Shown here: in pieces, positions 41,921 through 51,388 of the stretch
How the letters are laid out: each line of letters opens with the position of its first letter
Position numbering within the stretch: the stretch's first letter is position 1
NCBI RefSeq assembly: GCF_023715225.1
Contig: NZ_JAMBNS010000010.1
Coordinates: forward strand, 146,353 to 210,352
Length of the DNA: 64,000 bases
DNA from: Robertmurraya korlensis
Lineage (GTDB): Bacteria > Bacillota > Bacilli > Bacillales > Cytobacillaceae
Reading direction: 5' to 3'
Translations under genes and position numbers: made by a program
Notes under the pieces: model-generated
The model's input: only the letters and a program-made list of their open reading frames with translations
What the model was told of the DNA's origin: nothing
The model's database searches: none

Positions 41921-41948
41921 ATTATAAGCAAAAACTCCTATTTGTAAA
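41921..41948 (-). promoter_or_regulatory. Promoter of sda
   Basis: On the minus strand TTTACA (41943-41948), 16 bases, TATAAT (41921-41926). Predicted leader is only about 13 to 28 bases. No DnaA box like those reported at the B. subtilis sda promoter was seen. Confidence 0.7.
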
Positions 41949-41987
41949 ATGTTTTTCACTACATTGTCAAAATTAAAAATGCTTACA

Positions 41988-42036
41988 AATATAAAAGAGG
42001 CACCCATCCAGATTTTCTAGATAGATACCTCTTTTC
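41988..42036 (-). terminator. Terminator of degS-degU
   Basis: AAAAGAGG/CCTCTTTT closing a longer imperfect stem (TATCTATCTAGA/TCTGGATGGGTG), followed by TATATTT on the minus strand, just past degU. Confidence 0.8.
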
Positions 42037-42043
42037 TTATATA

Positions 42044-42721
42044 TTATCGAACCTCAACCCAACCTTTTTTAATCGCTTCTACTACCGCTTGAGTACGGTC
42101 ATTTACATTCATTTTTTGAAGAATATTACTCACATGGTTCTTAACTGTTTTTTCACTAATAAATAAAGCTTCACCAATACCACGGTTACTCTTTCCGTCC
42201 GTTAACAACTGAAGAACTTCACACTCACGGCGAGTTAATAAGTGAAGTGGGCGACGAATTTCAGCCGCTCCCACATAGCCTCCACCGCCTTCGCCAGCTA
42301 ATCGACGGTATTCTCTTACCAGGTTATGTGTTACTTTCGGATGTAAGTAGGATCCTCCATCAGCCACTACTTTTACCGCTTCAACTAGCGCATCTGCGTC
42401 CATTTCTTTCAATAGATACCCACTTGCACCTGTTTGAAGCGCATGTGTTACGTAGTTTTCGTCATCATGAATGGAAAGTATGATTACTTTTGATTCAGGG
42501 AAATTCTCAATCAGTTGACGAGTGGCTTCCACGCCATTCACATCTGGCATATTAATATCCATAATAATTACGTCCGGTTGAAACTCTTCAACAATCGCAA
42601 CTGCTTGGTTGCCGTCTTCCCCTTCTGCAACAACCTCAAACGTTTTTTCAAAATCTAATATTCTTTTGACACCTTCTCTAAATAACTGGTGGTCATCAAT
42701 AATGGCAATCTTTGTAGTCAT
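42044..42721 (-). CDS. degU: Response regulator DegU
   Basis: Global regulator of exoenzymes, competence, motility and biofilm. 225 residues: receiver domain with [11 protein letters not shown], phosphorylation Asp55 in [13 protein letters not shown], Lys in [10 protein letters not shown]-terminal LuxR-type helix-turn-helix ([20 protein letters not shown]). Follows degS by 32 bases. Confidence 0.97.
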   Translation of the reverse strand: MTTKIAIIDDHQLFREGVKRILDFEKTFEVVAEGEDGNQAVAIVEEFQPDVIIMDINMPDVNGVEATRQLIENFPESKVIILSIHDDENYVTHALQTGASGYLLKEMDADALVEAVKVVADGGSYLHPKVTHNLVREYRRLAGEGGGGYVGAAEIRRPLHLLTRRECEVLQLLTDGKSNRGIGEALFISEKTVKNHVSNILQKMNVNDRTQAVVEAIKKGWVEVR

Positions 42722-42753
42722 TTCTCTCAGCCTCCCTAAGCCTATTCAATAAA

Positions 42754-43896
42754 TTAACTCTCTAATGGAACTTGTATAATGACAATCGTTCCTCGACCAA
42801 CTTTTGAGTCGATGGAAAGCTGCCCTTGTAGAAGCTCCACTCTCTCTTTCATACCTAATATTCCAAACGACTCTGGCTTGTCCATATTCATATCAAAGCC
42901 TTTGCCGTCATCTTTTACTACTACTGAAATACTATTTCTTGTCAGTTCGAGTTTAACTTTTATTTCATGTGCTTCTGCGTGTTTGATGGCATTTTGAACG
43001 GATTCCTGTATCAATCGAAATAATGCGACCTCAAACTTGGCTGGTAACCTTTTTTCATTGCCCATACTTACAAAATTTATTTTTGTATCACTATGATACT
43101 CTTCTATCGTTTGCAAGTACTTTTTGAGGGTAGGCACTAAGCCCAGGTCATCCAGTGCCATTGGGCGAAGGTCATAGATAATTCTACGTACCTCATACAA
43201 CGCATTTCGCACCATCTTTTTTAAATTTTTAATCTCACCCATACCTGCTTGTTCCCCATGCTCACGGAAAACGCGTTCAATTAAATCCGAGCGCATCATC
43301 ACGTTTGCCATCATTTGAGCAGGACCATCGTGGATTTCTCGAGACACTCGTTTTCTTTCTTCTTCCTGCGCCTCTATTATTCGCAAGCCAAATTCCTGCT
43401 TCTGCTTTGCGTCCTCTAATACTTCTCCAACTTGCTTAAGGTCACTCATGAGATAGTTCATAACAACAGAAATCTGAGAAACAAGATGTTCCGCACGGTC
43501 AATGGTTTCAGTCAGACCATGTAATCGGCGTTCAATATCGTCACGGCGATCACGAAGCTGCTTCTCCATTTGTCGCTTCATGTTCAGTTCCATTTGGAGC
43601 TGATGAGCTTTTTCGTAAGCATCGCGAACCTCTGCTTCGGTATAGTCCTTGAAGTGCATGCTTACTTCCGATAATCTTTTCCTAGCAAAGCGTGATTGAG
43701 TTTCAAGCTTATCACCATCATCAATCACTTCGATGACCATTCGTTTCACATCTTTTAGTTCATCTGCGAGCGATTCATAGTCCTTCCGACACTGCTCACC
43801 AATACGGAAAATTTCGTCCTTACTCGTACCGACCGTCTCTATCATTTTTTCAAGGATAAAATCAAGCATCTTAATATCAAACTTTTTCTTCAACAT
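42754..43896 (-). CDS. degS: Sensor histidine kinase DegS
   Basis: Cytoplasmic kinase/phosphatase for DegU. 380 residues without membrane segments: N-terminal coiled-coil sensor (about 1-175), HisKA_3 dimerisation region with His189 in SREIHDGPAQMMANVMM, and an ATPase domain with IQESVQNAIKHAEA and VVKDDGKGFD. GGAGG precedes the ATG. His189 equals the position of the B. subtilis site. Confidence 0.97.
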   Translation of the reverse strand: MLKKKFDIKMLDFILEKMIETVGTSKDEIFRIGEQCRKDYESLADELKDVKRMVIEVIDDGDKLETQSRFARKRLSEVSMHFKDYTEAEVRDAYEKAHQLQMELNMKRQMEKQLRDRRDDIERRLHGLTETIDRAEHLVSQISVVMNYLMSDLKQVGEVLEDAKQKQEFGLRIIEAQEEERKRVSREIHDGPAQMMANVMMRSDLIERVFREHGEQAGMGEIKNLKKMVRNALYEVRRIIYDLRPMALDDLGLVPTLKKYLQTIEEYHSDTKINFVSMGNEKRLPAKFEVALFRLIQESVQNAIKHAEAHEIKVKLELTRNSISVVVKDDGKGFDMNMDKPESFGILGMKERVELLQGQLSIDSKVGRGTIVIIQVPLES

Positions 43897-44207
43897 AATA
43901 ATTCCTCCAAGGGTCCCATTTTCCCTTTCGGCTTTGATATTATTTTAGCTTGATTTAGATAAATATACTATCAGTTGGTGGTGAAAAAACTGTCGAAACA
44001 TAAGAAAATCGTTAAAAAGAACGAGATTTCTTTCACGAAACATGCTATTTATCCTATATATTAAATTTAACATTCGTTACTTTTATAATACCTAAGAACT
44101 AAAAATATTATGTTGATATAGTAGGTATTGTGAGTTTATATCACTTTTTAATTATAACACGATAAAAAATTACATAGATTAAAGTTTGTTTACAAACAGT
44201 TTGAAGT

Positions 44208-44237
44208 TTGATGAAATATGTCGATAAGTTTTATACT
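44208..44237 (+). promoter_or_regulatory. Predicted promoter of yvyE, within the 393-base degS-yvyE gap
   Basis: TTGATG (44208-44213), 18 bases, TATACT (44232-44237). The rest of 43897-44207 is AT-rich. It must hold the degS promoter, but no convincing pair of hexamers was found, and no small gene was seen. Confidence 0.4.
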
Positions 44238-44289
44238 ATTACTAAGAAATTATTCATTGAAAATCTTTACATAGAAAGGAGCTAATATA

Positions 44290-44922
44290 ATGCTCCCGTC
44301 CTATCAAACCATTAAAGGCTACGGCGAACATGAAATTGTAATAGAAAAATCTCGATTTATCGCTCATATATCCAGAGCAGAAACAGAGGAAGAAGCAATA
44401 GAATTCATTCAGAGCATAAAAAAGAAGCACTGGAATGCAACGCACAATTGCTCAGCCTATTTAATCGGTGAACATGATCTCATTCAAAAAGCAAATGACG
44501 ATGGTGAACCATCTGGTACAGCCGGTGTCCCAATTCTCGAGGTATTAAAGAAAAGAAAGCTAAAGGATACGGTCGTTGTCATTACCCGCTACTTTGGTGG
44601 AATTAAGCTAGGAGCTGGCGGGCTCATCCGTGCATATGGAAAAGCAACGTCAGAGGGCTTGAATGCAACTGGAATCGTCGAGCGTAAGCTCATGCAAGTT
44701 GTTCACGTTAAAGTTGACTATACTTGGCTTGGTAAGCTGGAAAATGAACTTCGCGCGTCCATATATGAAATCAAAGAAATACATTACCTGGATGCAGTTG
44801 AATTTGAAGTGTTTGTAGAAGAGGCACAAGTAGGTCAATTCAACGATTGGATGATAGAAATGACTAATGGACAGGGGAAAATATCTACTGGAGAAACCCT
44901 ATATCAAGAAACACTTATATAA
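44290..44922 (+). CDS. yvyE: YigZ/IMPACT family protein YvyE
   Basis: 210-residue protein of the IMPACT/YigZ family, with unknown biochemical role in bacteria. Motifs: EKSRFIAHISRAETEEEA, HNCSAYLIG, DDGEPSGTAGVPILEVL and TRYFGGIKLGAGGLIRAY. A C-terminal ferredoxin-like domain follows. AAAGGAG ribosome site. Same divergent place next to degS as in B. subtilis. Confidence 0.94.
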   Translation: MLPSYQTIKGYGEHEIVIEKSRFIAHISRAETEEEAIEFIQSIKKKHWNATHNCSAYLIGEHDLIQKANDDGEPSGTAGVPILEVLKKRKLKDTVVVITRYFGGIKLGAGGLIRAYGKATSEGLNATGIVERKLMQVVHVKVDYTWLGKLENELRASIYEIKEIHYLDAVEFEVFVEEAQVGQFNDWMIEMTNGQGKISTGETLYQETLI

Positions 44923-44969
44923 TATAGAAAAGACCTCTCGGTTTAATCCAATGAGGTCTTTTCTATATT
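44921..44969. terminator. Bidirectional terminator between yvyE and tagO
   Basis: Seventeen-base perfect stem AATATAGAAAAGACCTC with its complement at 44953-44969, loop of 15. It overlaps the stop codons of both convergent genes. Confidence 0.88.
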
Positions 44970-46062
44970 AGGCTTTATCTTTAACGTTTATCGGTTTAAG
45001 TCCCTTAATAAAATTTAACAGTGGTCGATAATCTTCGCCAACTAAACCAATCTTTTCAACAAATAGTTCAACTGCAATAAGAATGGTTAATATAATAACC
45101 GTTGAACCCCATAGAGTGGCTTGAGAGAAGATAAATGCTGCTAAGCCAAAAATGCCACTCATTGCGTATATTAAAACAACGGTTTGTCTGTGTGAATAAC
45201 CTAGCCTTAATAAACAGTGATGTAAATGTGATTTATCTGGTGCTGACAAAGGCTGTTTGTTGACTAAGCGTCTAACGATAGCAAAAAGCGTATCCGAAAT
45301 TGGTACTCCCAAAATAATGACCGGGATAATTAACGATACAAACGTAACTCCTTTAAAGCCTAACAGAGATAGAACAGCAATCATATACCCTAAAAATAAT
45401 GCTCCCGTATCTCCCATAAAAATCTTTGCAGGATGGAAATTATAAAGCAAAAATCCAAGTGTTGACACTGCTAAAATGAGAGCCATGATCATGACGTATG
45501 GATTCCCCATCGTATAGGCCATTCCAGCAATTGTGAACAAGGCGATGGTTGAAACCCCTGCTGCAAGTCCATCTAAACCATCAATCAAGTTGATCGCATT
45601 TGTAATCCCTATGATCCATACCATCGTGATTGGAATACTAAAGTAACCAAAGTCCAACTGACCACCAAAAGGTAAGTTGATGAATTCTACTCTCAAATCT
45701 CCTACCACCACTACTACTAATGCAGCAGCAATTTGGCCGAGTAACTTTATTCGTGGTGAAATTTCCTTCACATCATCAAATGCACCTGTCAAAATGATAA
45801 TCAAACTTCCAATAAGGATTGGTAAGTGAATGCTACCATCAAGGTTCAAGACTGAAATAAGGTAAGTATCATTTGGCTGAAGGATAAATACCCCAATGAG
45901 AAAACTAATATAAATAGCCAAACCACCTAGGCGAGGCATGATTTTTTGATGAACTTTTCTTTGATTAGGCTGATCTGTAGCGCCAATGATGAAGGCAAGC
46001 TTTTTGACAACCGGTGTGAGAAGTATTGCTGCAAAGAAACAAATAATTAGAGTCAAATACAC
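44968..46062 (-). CDS. tagO: Undecaprenyl-phosphate GlcNAc-1-phosphate transferase TagO
   Basis: Membrane enzyme that starts wall teichoic acid (and often other wall glycopolymer) synthesis by placing GlcNAc-1-P on undecaprenyl phosphate. About eleven membrane segments; motifs KIMPRLGGLAIY, NAINLIDGLDGLAAG (catalytic Asp), IFMGDTGALFLGY and HLHHCLLRLG. GTG at 46062 is preferred: GGAGGGG lies six bases before it, whereas the upstream ATG at 46077 contains that ribosome site within its own codons. Product 364 residues. Confidence 0.95.
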   Translation of the reverse strand: MYLTLIICFFAAILLTPVVKKLAFIIGATDQPNQRKVHQKIMPRLGGLAIYISFLIGVFILQPNDTYLISVLNLDGSIHLPILIGSLIIILTGAFDDVKEISPRIKLLGQIAAALVVVVVGDLRVEFINLPFGGQLDFGYFSIPITMVWIIGITNAINLIDGLDGLAAGVSTIALFTIAGMAYTMGNPYVMIMALILAVSTLGFLLYNFHPAKIFMGDTGALFLGYMIAVLSLLGFKGVTFVSLIIPVIILGVPISDTLFAIVRRLVNKQPLSAPDKSHLHHCLLRLGYSHRQTVVLIYAMSGIFGLAAFIFSQATLWGSTVIILTILIAVELFVEKIGLVGEDYRPLLNFIKGLKPINVKDKA

Positions 46063-46174
46063 AGTATGCCCCTCCATATTTATATCATTATCTATTTAGT
46101 GAAAAAAAATGTAGATTTTTTTTCTTTATTGTCTAATATTCAGAGTAATTATTGGAAAAACTAATTCCTTGTGA

Positions 46175-46183
46175 ATTATATCA
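46175..46183 (-). promoter_or_regulatory. Extended -10 promoter of tagO
   Basis: TGATATAAT on the minus strand gives a roughly 105-base leader. The rest of the 46063-46327 gap is very AT-rich and shows no gene. Confidence 0.55.
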
Positions 46184-46327
46184 TACAGGTCTTTCTAATT
46201 GAAATGATATTTTATTACCCTTTATATATTTAATAAAAACGTAATATTTTTAATCTCCACCTAATTTGACGAACTGATGTAGAAAAAGTTTCTATAAAAA
46301 ATAAAGTTAAAATTTTCAGATTACATA

Positions 46328-46368
46328 TAAAAAAAGCCTGTAGAGCCAAATATACTCTACAAGCTTTC
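46328..46368 (-). terminator. Terminator of the rfbACBD operon
   Basis: Thirteen-base stem AAAGCTTGTAGAG/CTCTACAGGCTTT with one wobble pair, then TTTTTAT on the minus strand. Confidence 0.9.
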
Positions 46369-46370
46369 AT

Positions 46371-47213
46371 TTATGACAATTCTTTTAGATAATCTTTTAA
46401 AGCTTCCTTCCAATCACGCATTGGAGTAAAGCCATTCTCCACTATTTTCTTTTTACTTAAAACTGAATATTTTGGTCTGGCTGCTGGACGAGGAAATTCC
46501 TCCGAAGTCAAAGGATTCACTTTTATATCCAATTTCGCTTGCTTAAAAATCTCAACAGCAAACTCATGCCATGAGCATATACCCTCGTTAGAAGCATGGT
46601 ATAATCCATATTTTTCGGAAACTACTAACTCTACCAAAAACTTTGCTAAATCAACCGTATAAGTAGGAGAACCAACCTGATCATATACAACTCCTAACTC
46701 GTTACGATCCTGAGCTAGCTTTAGCATCGTTTTTACAAAGTTGTTTCCGTTGATTCCATATACCCATGCAGTTCTTACTATAAAATACTTTTCCAATGTG
46801 TCTTGAAGGATTATCTCTCCATCAAGCTTTGTTTCTCCATAGACACCAAGTGGACTAGTTGGATGATCTACTTCGTACGGCTCTGTTCCATTGCCGTCAA
46901 ATACATAGTCGGTACTTACATACACCATTTTCGCATCTTCAACCTTAGCTGCTTCTGCAAGGTATTTTGTACCTAGGGCATTTACCTTATAGGCACCCTC
47001 TTTATCTGTTTCTGCAGCATCTACATTTGTATAAGCTGCACAGTGGATAATTGCTTCGGGCTTTAGATTTTGTACATAAGAAGAAACAGCAGCTTCATCT
47101 GTTATATCCAGTTGAGCACGATCAACACCAACCGCTTCATGCCCTTTTGCTGTTAGCTCCTTTACTACATCATACCCAAGTTGTCCATTAATGCCAGTGA
47201 CTAAAACTAACAT
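46371..47213 (-). CDS. rfbD: dTDP-4-dehydrorhamnose reductase RfbD/RmlD
   Basis: Last step of dTDP-L-rhamnose synthesis. 280-residue short-chain dehydrogenase fold: nucleotide motif VTGINGQLGYDV, YVSTDYVFDG and catalytic YGETKLDGE (Tyr/Lys). ATG shares a base with the rfbB stop. Confidence 0.96.
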   Translation of the reverse strand: MLVLVTGINGQLGYDVVKELTAKGHEAVGVDRAQLDITDEAAVSSYVQNLKPEAIIHCAAYTNVDAAETDKEGAYKVNALGTKYLAEAAKVEDAKMVYVSTDYVFDGNGTEPYEVDHPTSPLGVYGETKLDGEIILQDTLEKYFIVRTAWVYGINGNNFVKTMLKLAQDRNELGVVYDQVGSPTYTVDLAKFLVELVVSEKYGLYHASNEGICSWHEFAVEIFKQAKLDIKVNPLTSEEFPRPAARPKYSVLSKKKIVENGFTPMRDWKEALKDYLKELS

Positions 47214-48235
47214 TATTCAACCTCTAAGCGATCAGAATACTGTGCTTTGAAGTAGTCTTGATAGTCACCAGAGATAATGTTTTCCCACCACTCTTGATTT
47301 TCTAGGTACCACTTAATTGTTTGTTCAATTCCTGTATCAAAGTTATACTTCGGTGACCAACCTAGCTCTGTACGAAGCTTAGTTGCATCGATTGCATAAC
47401 GACGGTCGTGACCAGGACGATCCTTAACAAACTTCATTAATGACTCTGGCTTACCTAAATGCTTAAGGATGGTTTTAACGATCTCTATATTCGTACGTTC
47501 ATTGTTTCCACCAACATTGTACACTTCTCCATCACGACCTTTATGAAGGACAAGGTCAATCGCTTGGCAGTGATCTTCTACGTGTAGCCAGTCACGAATG
47601 TTTAATCCGTCTCCGTAGATTGGAAGCTCCTTATCATTTAAAGCATTAATGATCATTAGCGGGATTAACTTCTCAGGGAAGTGGAATGGACCATAGTTAT
47701 TTGAACAACGCGTGATGTTCACTGGTAATCCGAATGTTTCGTTATAAGCACGAACTAGTAAGTCTGCTCCTGCTTTACTCGCACTGTATGGGCTGTTAGC
47801 AGCAAGTGGCGTTTCCTCTGTGAAGTAACCTGTTTCCCCTAAAGTTCCGTATACTTCATCCGTTGAAACTTGAAGATATTTCGTTACTTTATACGTCTTA
47901 GCAGCATCTAACAAAGCTAAAGTTCCTTGAATATTCGTTTGTACGAAAATCCCTGGATCTGTAATACTACGGTCAACGTGAGATTCAGCTGCAAAGTTTA
48001 ATACATAATCAAACTTTTCTTCTTTAAAAAGGCCGTCAACAAAGTCACGATCTGCAATATCACCACGAACGAATTTGTAGTTAGAAGCATTTTCAATGTC
48101 CTTTAAGTTTTCTAGGTTCCCTGCATATGTTAATAAATCAAGGTTTACAATTGTATATTCTGGATACTTGTTTACCATGTAGCGGACAAAATTACTTCCA
48201 ATAAAGCCCGCTCCACCAGTTACTAATAATTTCAT
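47213..48235 (-). CDS. rfbB: dTDP-glucose 4,6-dehydratase RfbB/RmlB
   Basis: Makes dTDP-4-keto-6-deoxyglucose. 340 residues: VTGGAGFIGSNFVRY, HVDRSITDP, STDEVYGTLG, catalytic YSASKAGADLLVRAY, NNYGPFHFPEKLIPL. Its product is also the usual donor for 4-aminosugars, so it may serve the flagellin glycosylation enzymes. Confidence 0.97.
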   Translation of the reverse strand: MKLLVTGGAGFIGSNFVRYMVNKYPEYTIVNLDLLTYAGNLENLKDIENASNYKFVRGDIADRDFVDGLFKEEKFDYVLNFAAESHVDRSITDPGIFVQTNIQGTLALLDAAKTYKVTKYLQVSTDEVYGTLGETGYFTEETPLAANSPYSASKAGADLLVRAYNETFGLPVNITRCSNNYGPFHFPEKLIPLMIINALNDKELPIYGDGLNIRDWLHVEDHCQAIDLVLHKGRDGEVYNVGGNNERTNIEIVKTILKHLGKPESLMKFVKDRPGHDRRYAIDATKLRTELGWSPKYNFDTGIEQTIKWYLENQEWWENIISGDYQDYFKAQYSDRLEVE

Positions 48236-48250
48236 ATCTTGTTTTTCCTC

Positions 48251-48811
48251 CTATTCCTCAAACACAAAGTTCAGATGTGTTGCTTCTGCTAAAGTGGGAT
48301 GCTTTGTATCTTTATCAGACAAGATTGGGTTGGTAGTAGGCCAATCTATAGCTAGTGCTGGATCGTCCCAAGCAATTCCCCCATCATGCTCCGGTGAATA
48401 ATACTCATCCACTTTATAAGCAACTGTAGAATCTGGTACTAATGTACAGAATCCATGTGCAAAGCCCTTCGGTACAAGTAGTTGACGCTTATTATGCTCA
48501 GAAAGCACCACTCCTACCCATTGTCCATATGTAGGAGATCCTTTACGGATATCGACTGCTACATCATAAATCGCTCCTGTCACACAGCGAACCAATTTCG
48601 TTTGTGCTTTCGGGTTTAACTGAAAGTGTAAACCGCGAAGTGTGTGTACTGGAGCAGACAATGACTGATTGTCTTGAATGAAGTCAAATTTCAAACCAAG
48701 CTCATCATAAAGATGCTTATTATAGCTCTCCATAAAATAGCCACGGTGGTCACCGAACACCTTCGGCTCTAAAATTTTGACACCAGATAGTTTTGTTTCA
48801 ATAACATTCAT
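48251..48811 (-). CDS. rfbC: dTDP-4-dehydrorhamnose 3,5-epimerase RfbC/RmlC
   Basis: Epimerises the 4-keto sugar at C3 and C5. 186-residue cupin: FGDHRGYFMESYNKH, LRGLHFQLNPKAQTKLV (catalytic His), VPKGFAHGFCTL, YYSPEHDGGIAWDDP. Third step of the pathway and second gene in transcription order. Confidence 0.97.
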   Translation of the reverse strand: MNVIETKLSGVKILEPKVFGDHRGYFMESYNKHLYDELGLKFDFIQDNQSLSAPVHTLRGLHFQLNPKAQTKLVRCVTGAIYDVAVDIRKGSPTYGQWVGVVLSEHNKRQLLVPKGFAHGFCTLVPDSTVAYKVDEYYSPEHDGGIAWDDPALAIDWPTTNPILSDKDTKHPTLAEATHLNFVFEE

Positions 48812-48833
48812 TTTTTTACCCTCACTTAATGGA

Positions 48834-49706
48834 TTACTTACCTTGGCTAGCGATTTTAACTAAATACTGTCCATACTGATTCTTCTTTAATGGTTCAGCA
48901 AGTTCAAGTAGCTTCTCTTTTGTGATATAACCCATTTTATAAGCAATCTCCTCTAGACAAGCAATTTTTAGAGACTGTCTTTTCTCAACCGTTTCAATAA
49001 ATTGCGAAGCCTCTAATAGAGATGCGTGCGTCCCCGTATCTAACCATGCATATCCACGACCAAGAAGCTCAACATTCAGTTCACCCATTTCAAGGTAAGC
49101 TTTGTTCACGTCTGTGATTTCTAGCTCTCCACGTGGTGAAGGTTGGATGTTCTTTGCGATTTCTACTACACGGTTATCATAGAAGTATAATCCGGTTACA
49201 GCATAGTTTGATTTTGGTGTTTCTGGCTTTTCTTCAATAGAAACAGCTTTTCCACTTTCATCAAACTCCACGACACCAAATCTCTCAGGGTCATTTACGT
49301 AGTAACCAAACACCGTTGCACCTGATTCACGAGAAGCAGCTCTTCTTAATTGCTCCGTTAAGCCATGACCGTAGAAAATATTATCTCCAAGCACAAGAGC
49401 GACGCTATCGTCTCCGATAAACTCATCTCCTAAAATAAACGCTTGAGCTAGTCCACCTGGATCAGGCTGAATTTTGTATGTAAAGTTCATTCCAAGGTCA
49501 GATCCATCACCTAAAATTTGTTCAAAACGTGCCGTATCTTCTGGTGTAGAAATGATTAAAATATCTTTGATTCCAGCTAACATCAAAACAGAAAGTGGAT
49601 AATAGATCATTGGTTTATCATAGACAGGTAATAACTGCTTAGAAACTACTTTTGTTAATGGATAAAGGCGTGTACCGCTTCCACCAGCAAGTATGATTCC
49701 TTTCAA
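48834..49706 (-). CDS. rfbA: Glucose-1-phosphate thymidylyltransferase RfbA/RmlA
   Basis: Makes dTDP-glucose, first step of the rhamnose pathway. 290 residues with [47 protein letters not shown] and [19 protein letters not shown]. The TTG at 49706 is the best start (GAGGAG nine bases before; family start is MKGIILAGG). A TTG nine bases upstream is possible but worse. Confidence 0.95.
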   Translation of the reverse strand: MKGIILAGGSGTRLYPLTKVVSKQLLPVYDKPMIYYPLSVLMLAGIKDILIISTPEDTARFEQILGDGSDLGMNFTYKIQPDPGGLAQAFILGDEFIGDDSVALVLGDNIFYGHGLTEQLRRAASRESGATVFGYYVNDPERFGVVEFDESGKAVSIEEKPETPKSNYAVTGLYFYDNRVVEIAKNIQPSPRGELEITDVNKAYLEMGELNVELLGRGYAWLDTGTHASLLEASQFIETVEKRQSLKIACLEEIAYKMGYITKEKLLELAEPLKKNQYGQYLVKIASQGK

Positions 49707-49817
49707 ACAAAACAACTCCTCAGTTTTCGATTATATAGTCAAAATAGACAAATTCCGCCAATCTTCCTCAATTATTATAAAGAAAAGAACAAAAAAAGAC
49801 AAACACTGTAAAAACTC

Positions 49818-50522
49818 TTACTTTCTATATCTTAAAATGGCTGTGACCGTTCCTAGTCGACCTTCTATTTGTTCAAATAATGAGCGCTTTTTCATCCCTG
49901 TTACATTCCCACCATGACGAACATACTTCATTAAGGGCTCTTGAATAGTAACGATTTTTTTTTTATTTAGCATAGCGGCTATAGCAATCCATTGGTCATG
50001 CATTTCTATCGTCCCTGGTAGAGGAAGAAATAATGGCACTAATTCCTTTCTAAAAGCCATCATCGCACCTGTAAAAGCATTTTTCATTATATTACCCATT
50101 ATTCCTTGGTTCACTTGATTATTATTGTATTGATTCCAAGAAGAATGGATAGTCTGTAAATTCCCATCAACCACATAAGCATCATGTATAACAAGATCAG
50201 CCTCTTGATTCTGGAAGGCATCCAAAACTCTTTCGACCTTCTCATCTTCCCAAATATCATCCTGATCACATAGAAATACAATGTCGCCTTTTGCCAAGGA
50301 TATTGCTTTTTCAAAGCTTTTAACCGGACCAGAGTTGCTAGCATTCACGAAAACCTCAACACGGCCTCCAAATGTTTCTTTAATCAAAGAAACCGTTTGA
50401 TCCTTTGAACAATCATCTACAACTACGACCTGATCCGAATCATTGAGTTGCTTAAGGACCGATTCAAGCTGCCGGACCACAAAGTCTTCTCCGTTATAAG
50501 TTGCTAAGCAAACCGAAAGCAT
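49818..50522 (-). CDS. Glycosyltransferase family 2
   Basis: 234-residue GT-A enzyme: LSVCLATYNGEDFVVRQLES, VVVDDCSKDQT, metal site FLCDQDDIWEDEKV (DQDD), and MHDQWIAIAAML. The DQDDIW motif is common in rhamnosyltransferase-like GT2 enzymes. ATG at 50522 with AAAGGA. It and the three preceding genes (transcription order) form one unit leading towards the rhamnose genes. Confidence 0.88.
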   Translation of the reverse strand: MLSVCLATYNGEDFVVRQLESVLKQLNDSDQVVVVDDCSKDQTVSLIKETFGGRVEVFVNASNSGPVKSFEKAISLAKGDIVFLCDQDDIWEDEKVERVLDAFQNQEADLVIHDAYVVDGNLQTIHSSWNQYNNNQVNQGIMGNIMKNAFTGAMMAFRKELVPLFLPLPGTIEMHDQWIAIAAMLNKKKIVTIQEPLMKYVRHGGNVTGMKKRSLFEQIEGRLGTVTAILRYRK

Positions 50523-50536
50523 AATCAAAATCCTTT

Positions 50537-51373
50537 CTATATAGAAAAAATACGCCGTAAAGTATACGCGGCAATTTTCTTGTTCTTCACTACCACTACT
50601 TGTTTAAGCAGACGCTTCATTAGTTGAATTTTATAAGCTGGCAATAATTCGTTTTTATAATTTTTAAAATAGTAGATTTCAGTATCCAATATGCTTCGGT
50701 AACGTTCTAGTGAAACTCTACTATAATCCAGTACGGATAATTCATGGTTTAAAGAAGCTTCTAATACAAGAACTTTATAACCTCTAGCGTAGATTTCATG
50801 GAACAACCAATGGTCTAGATAGTCTAATGGAAAGCTCTTATTAAATCCATCAATCTCCTTTAAGAAAGAGACTTGAATCAGCGATCCAGAATTAATGGCC
50901 ATAGTCGGCTTTTCCTGAAGACCCGCTTGTAACTTTTCTGTCTTTAGCGGTCGAAGAGCATCAGCCACTACTGGTGAAATCATGGTTTCTTCAGAAAAAA
51001 TTCTAGGTACAACTGCAGCAACAGTGGTGTCTACATCTAAACTAGATGCAATCTGTTCTACATACTCCTCAGTAAGCTCCGTATCATGATCAAGCAACAA
51101 GAGCCATTTGCTACCATTTTCCTTTGCAGCTTGAAAAGCATAATTATAAGCTGTTACTAACCCAAGATTTCGGTGGTCGTGAATATATTGAACCTTTCCC
51201 CATAGATTTTCTTCAACCGTACACTTTTGACTATCAGGGCTATTATCATATATCACTAATTCGGTTTCAGCTGACATATTTGGTCGAGTAACAAATGCTT
51301 TGTTTAACGTCTGAAAGGTCTTCGATTCTTCTATTTTTTGTTTATAAAGAACTGCTACAATGGTAAGTTTCAT
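50537..51373 (-). CDS. Glycosyltransferase family 2, rhamnosyltransferase-like
   Basis: 278 residues: LTIVAVLYKQKIEESKTFQT, VIYDNSPDSQ, HDHRNLGLVTAYNYAFQAA, metal site LLLLDHDTEL (DHD), and SFPLDYLDHWLFHEIYARG. This spread of motifs is typical of rhamnosyltransferases that use dTDP-rhamnose, made by the adjacent rfb genes. Substrate assignment is inference. Confidence 0.85.
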   Translation of the reverse strand: MKLTIVAVLYKQKIEESKTFQTLNKAFVTRPNMSAETELVIYDNSPDSQKCTVEENLWGKVQYIHDHRNLGLVTAYNYAFQAAKENGSKWLLLLDHDTELTEEYVEQIASSLDVDTTVAAVVPRIFSEETMISPVVADALRPLKTEKLQAGLQEKPTMAINSGSLIQVSFLKEIDGFNKSFPLDYLDHWLFHEIYARGYKVLVLEASLNHELSVLDYSRVSLERYRSILDTEIYYFKNYKNELLPAYKIQLMKRLLKQVVVVKNKKIAAYTLRRIFSI

Positions 51374-51388
51374 AATCTGCCCTCTCTA

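Noticed and set aside
41900..42000. DnaA boxes upstream of sda
   Set aside because: Looked for TTATNCACA-like sequences on both strands around the promoter and found none convincing.
43640..43680. CCGATAAT inside degS as a sigma-D promoter on the + strand
   Set aside because: No TAAA at 15-16 bases upstream and it lies inside a conserved coding region with no fitting downstream gene.
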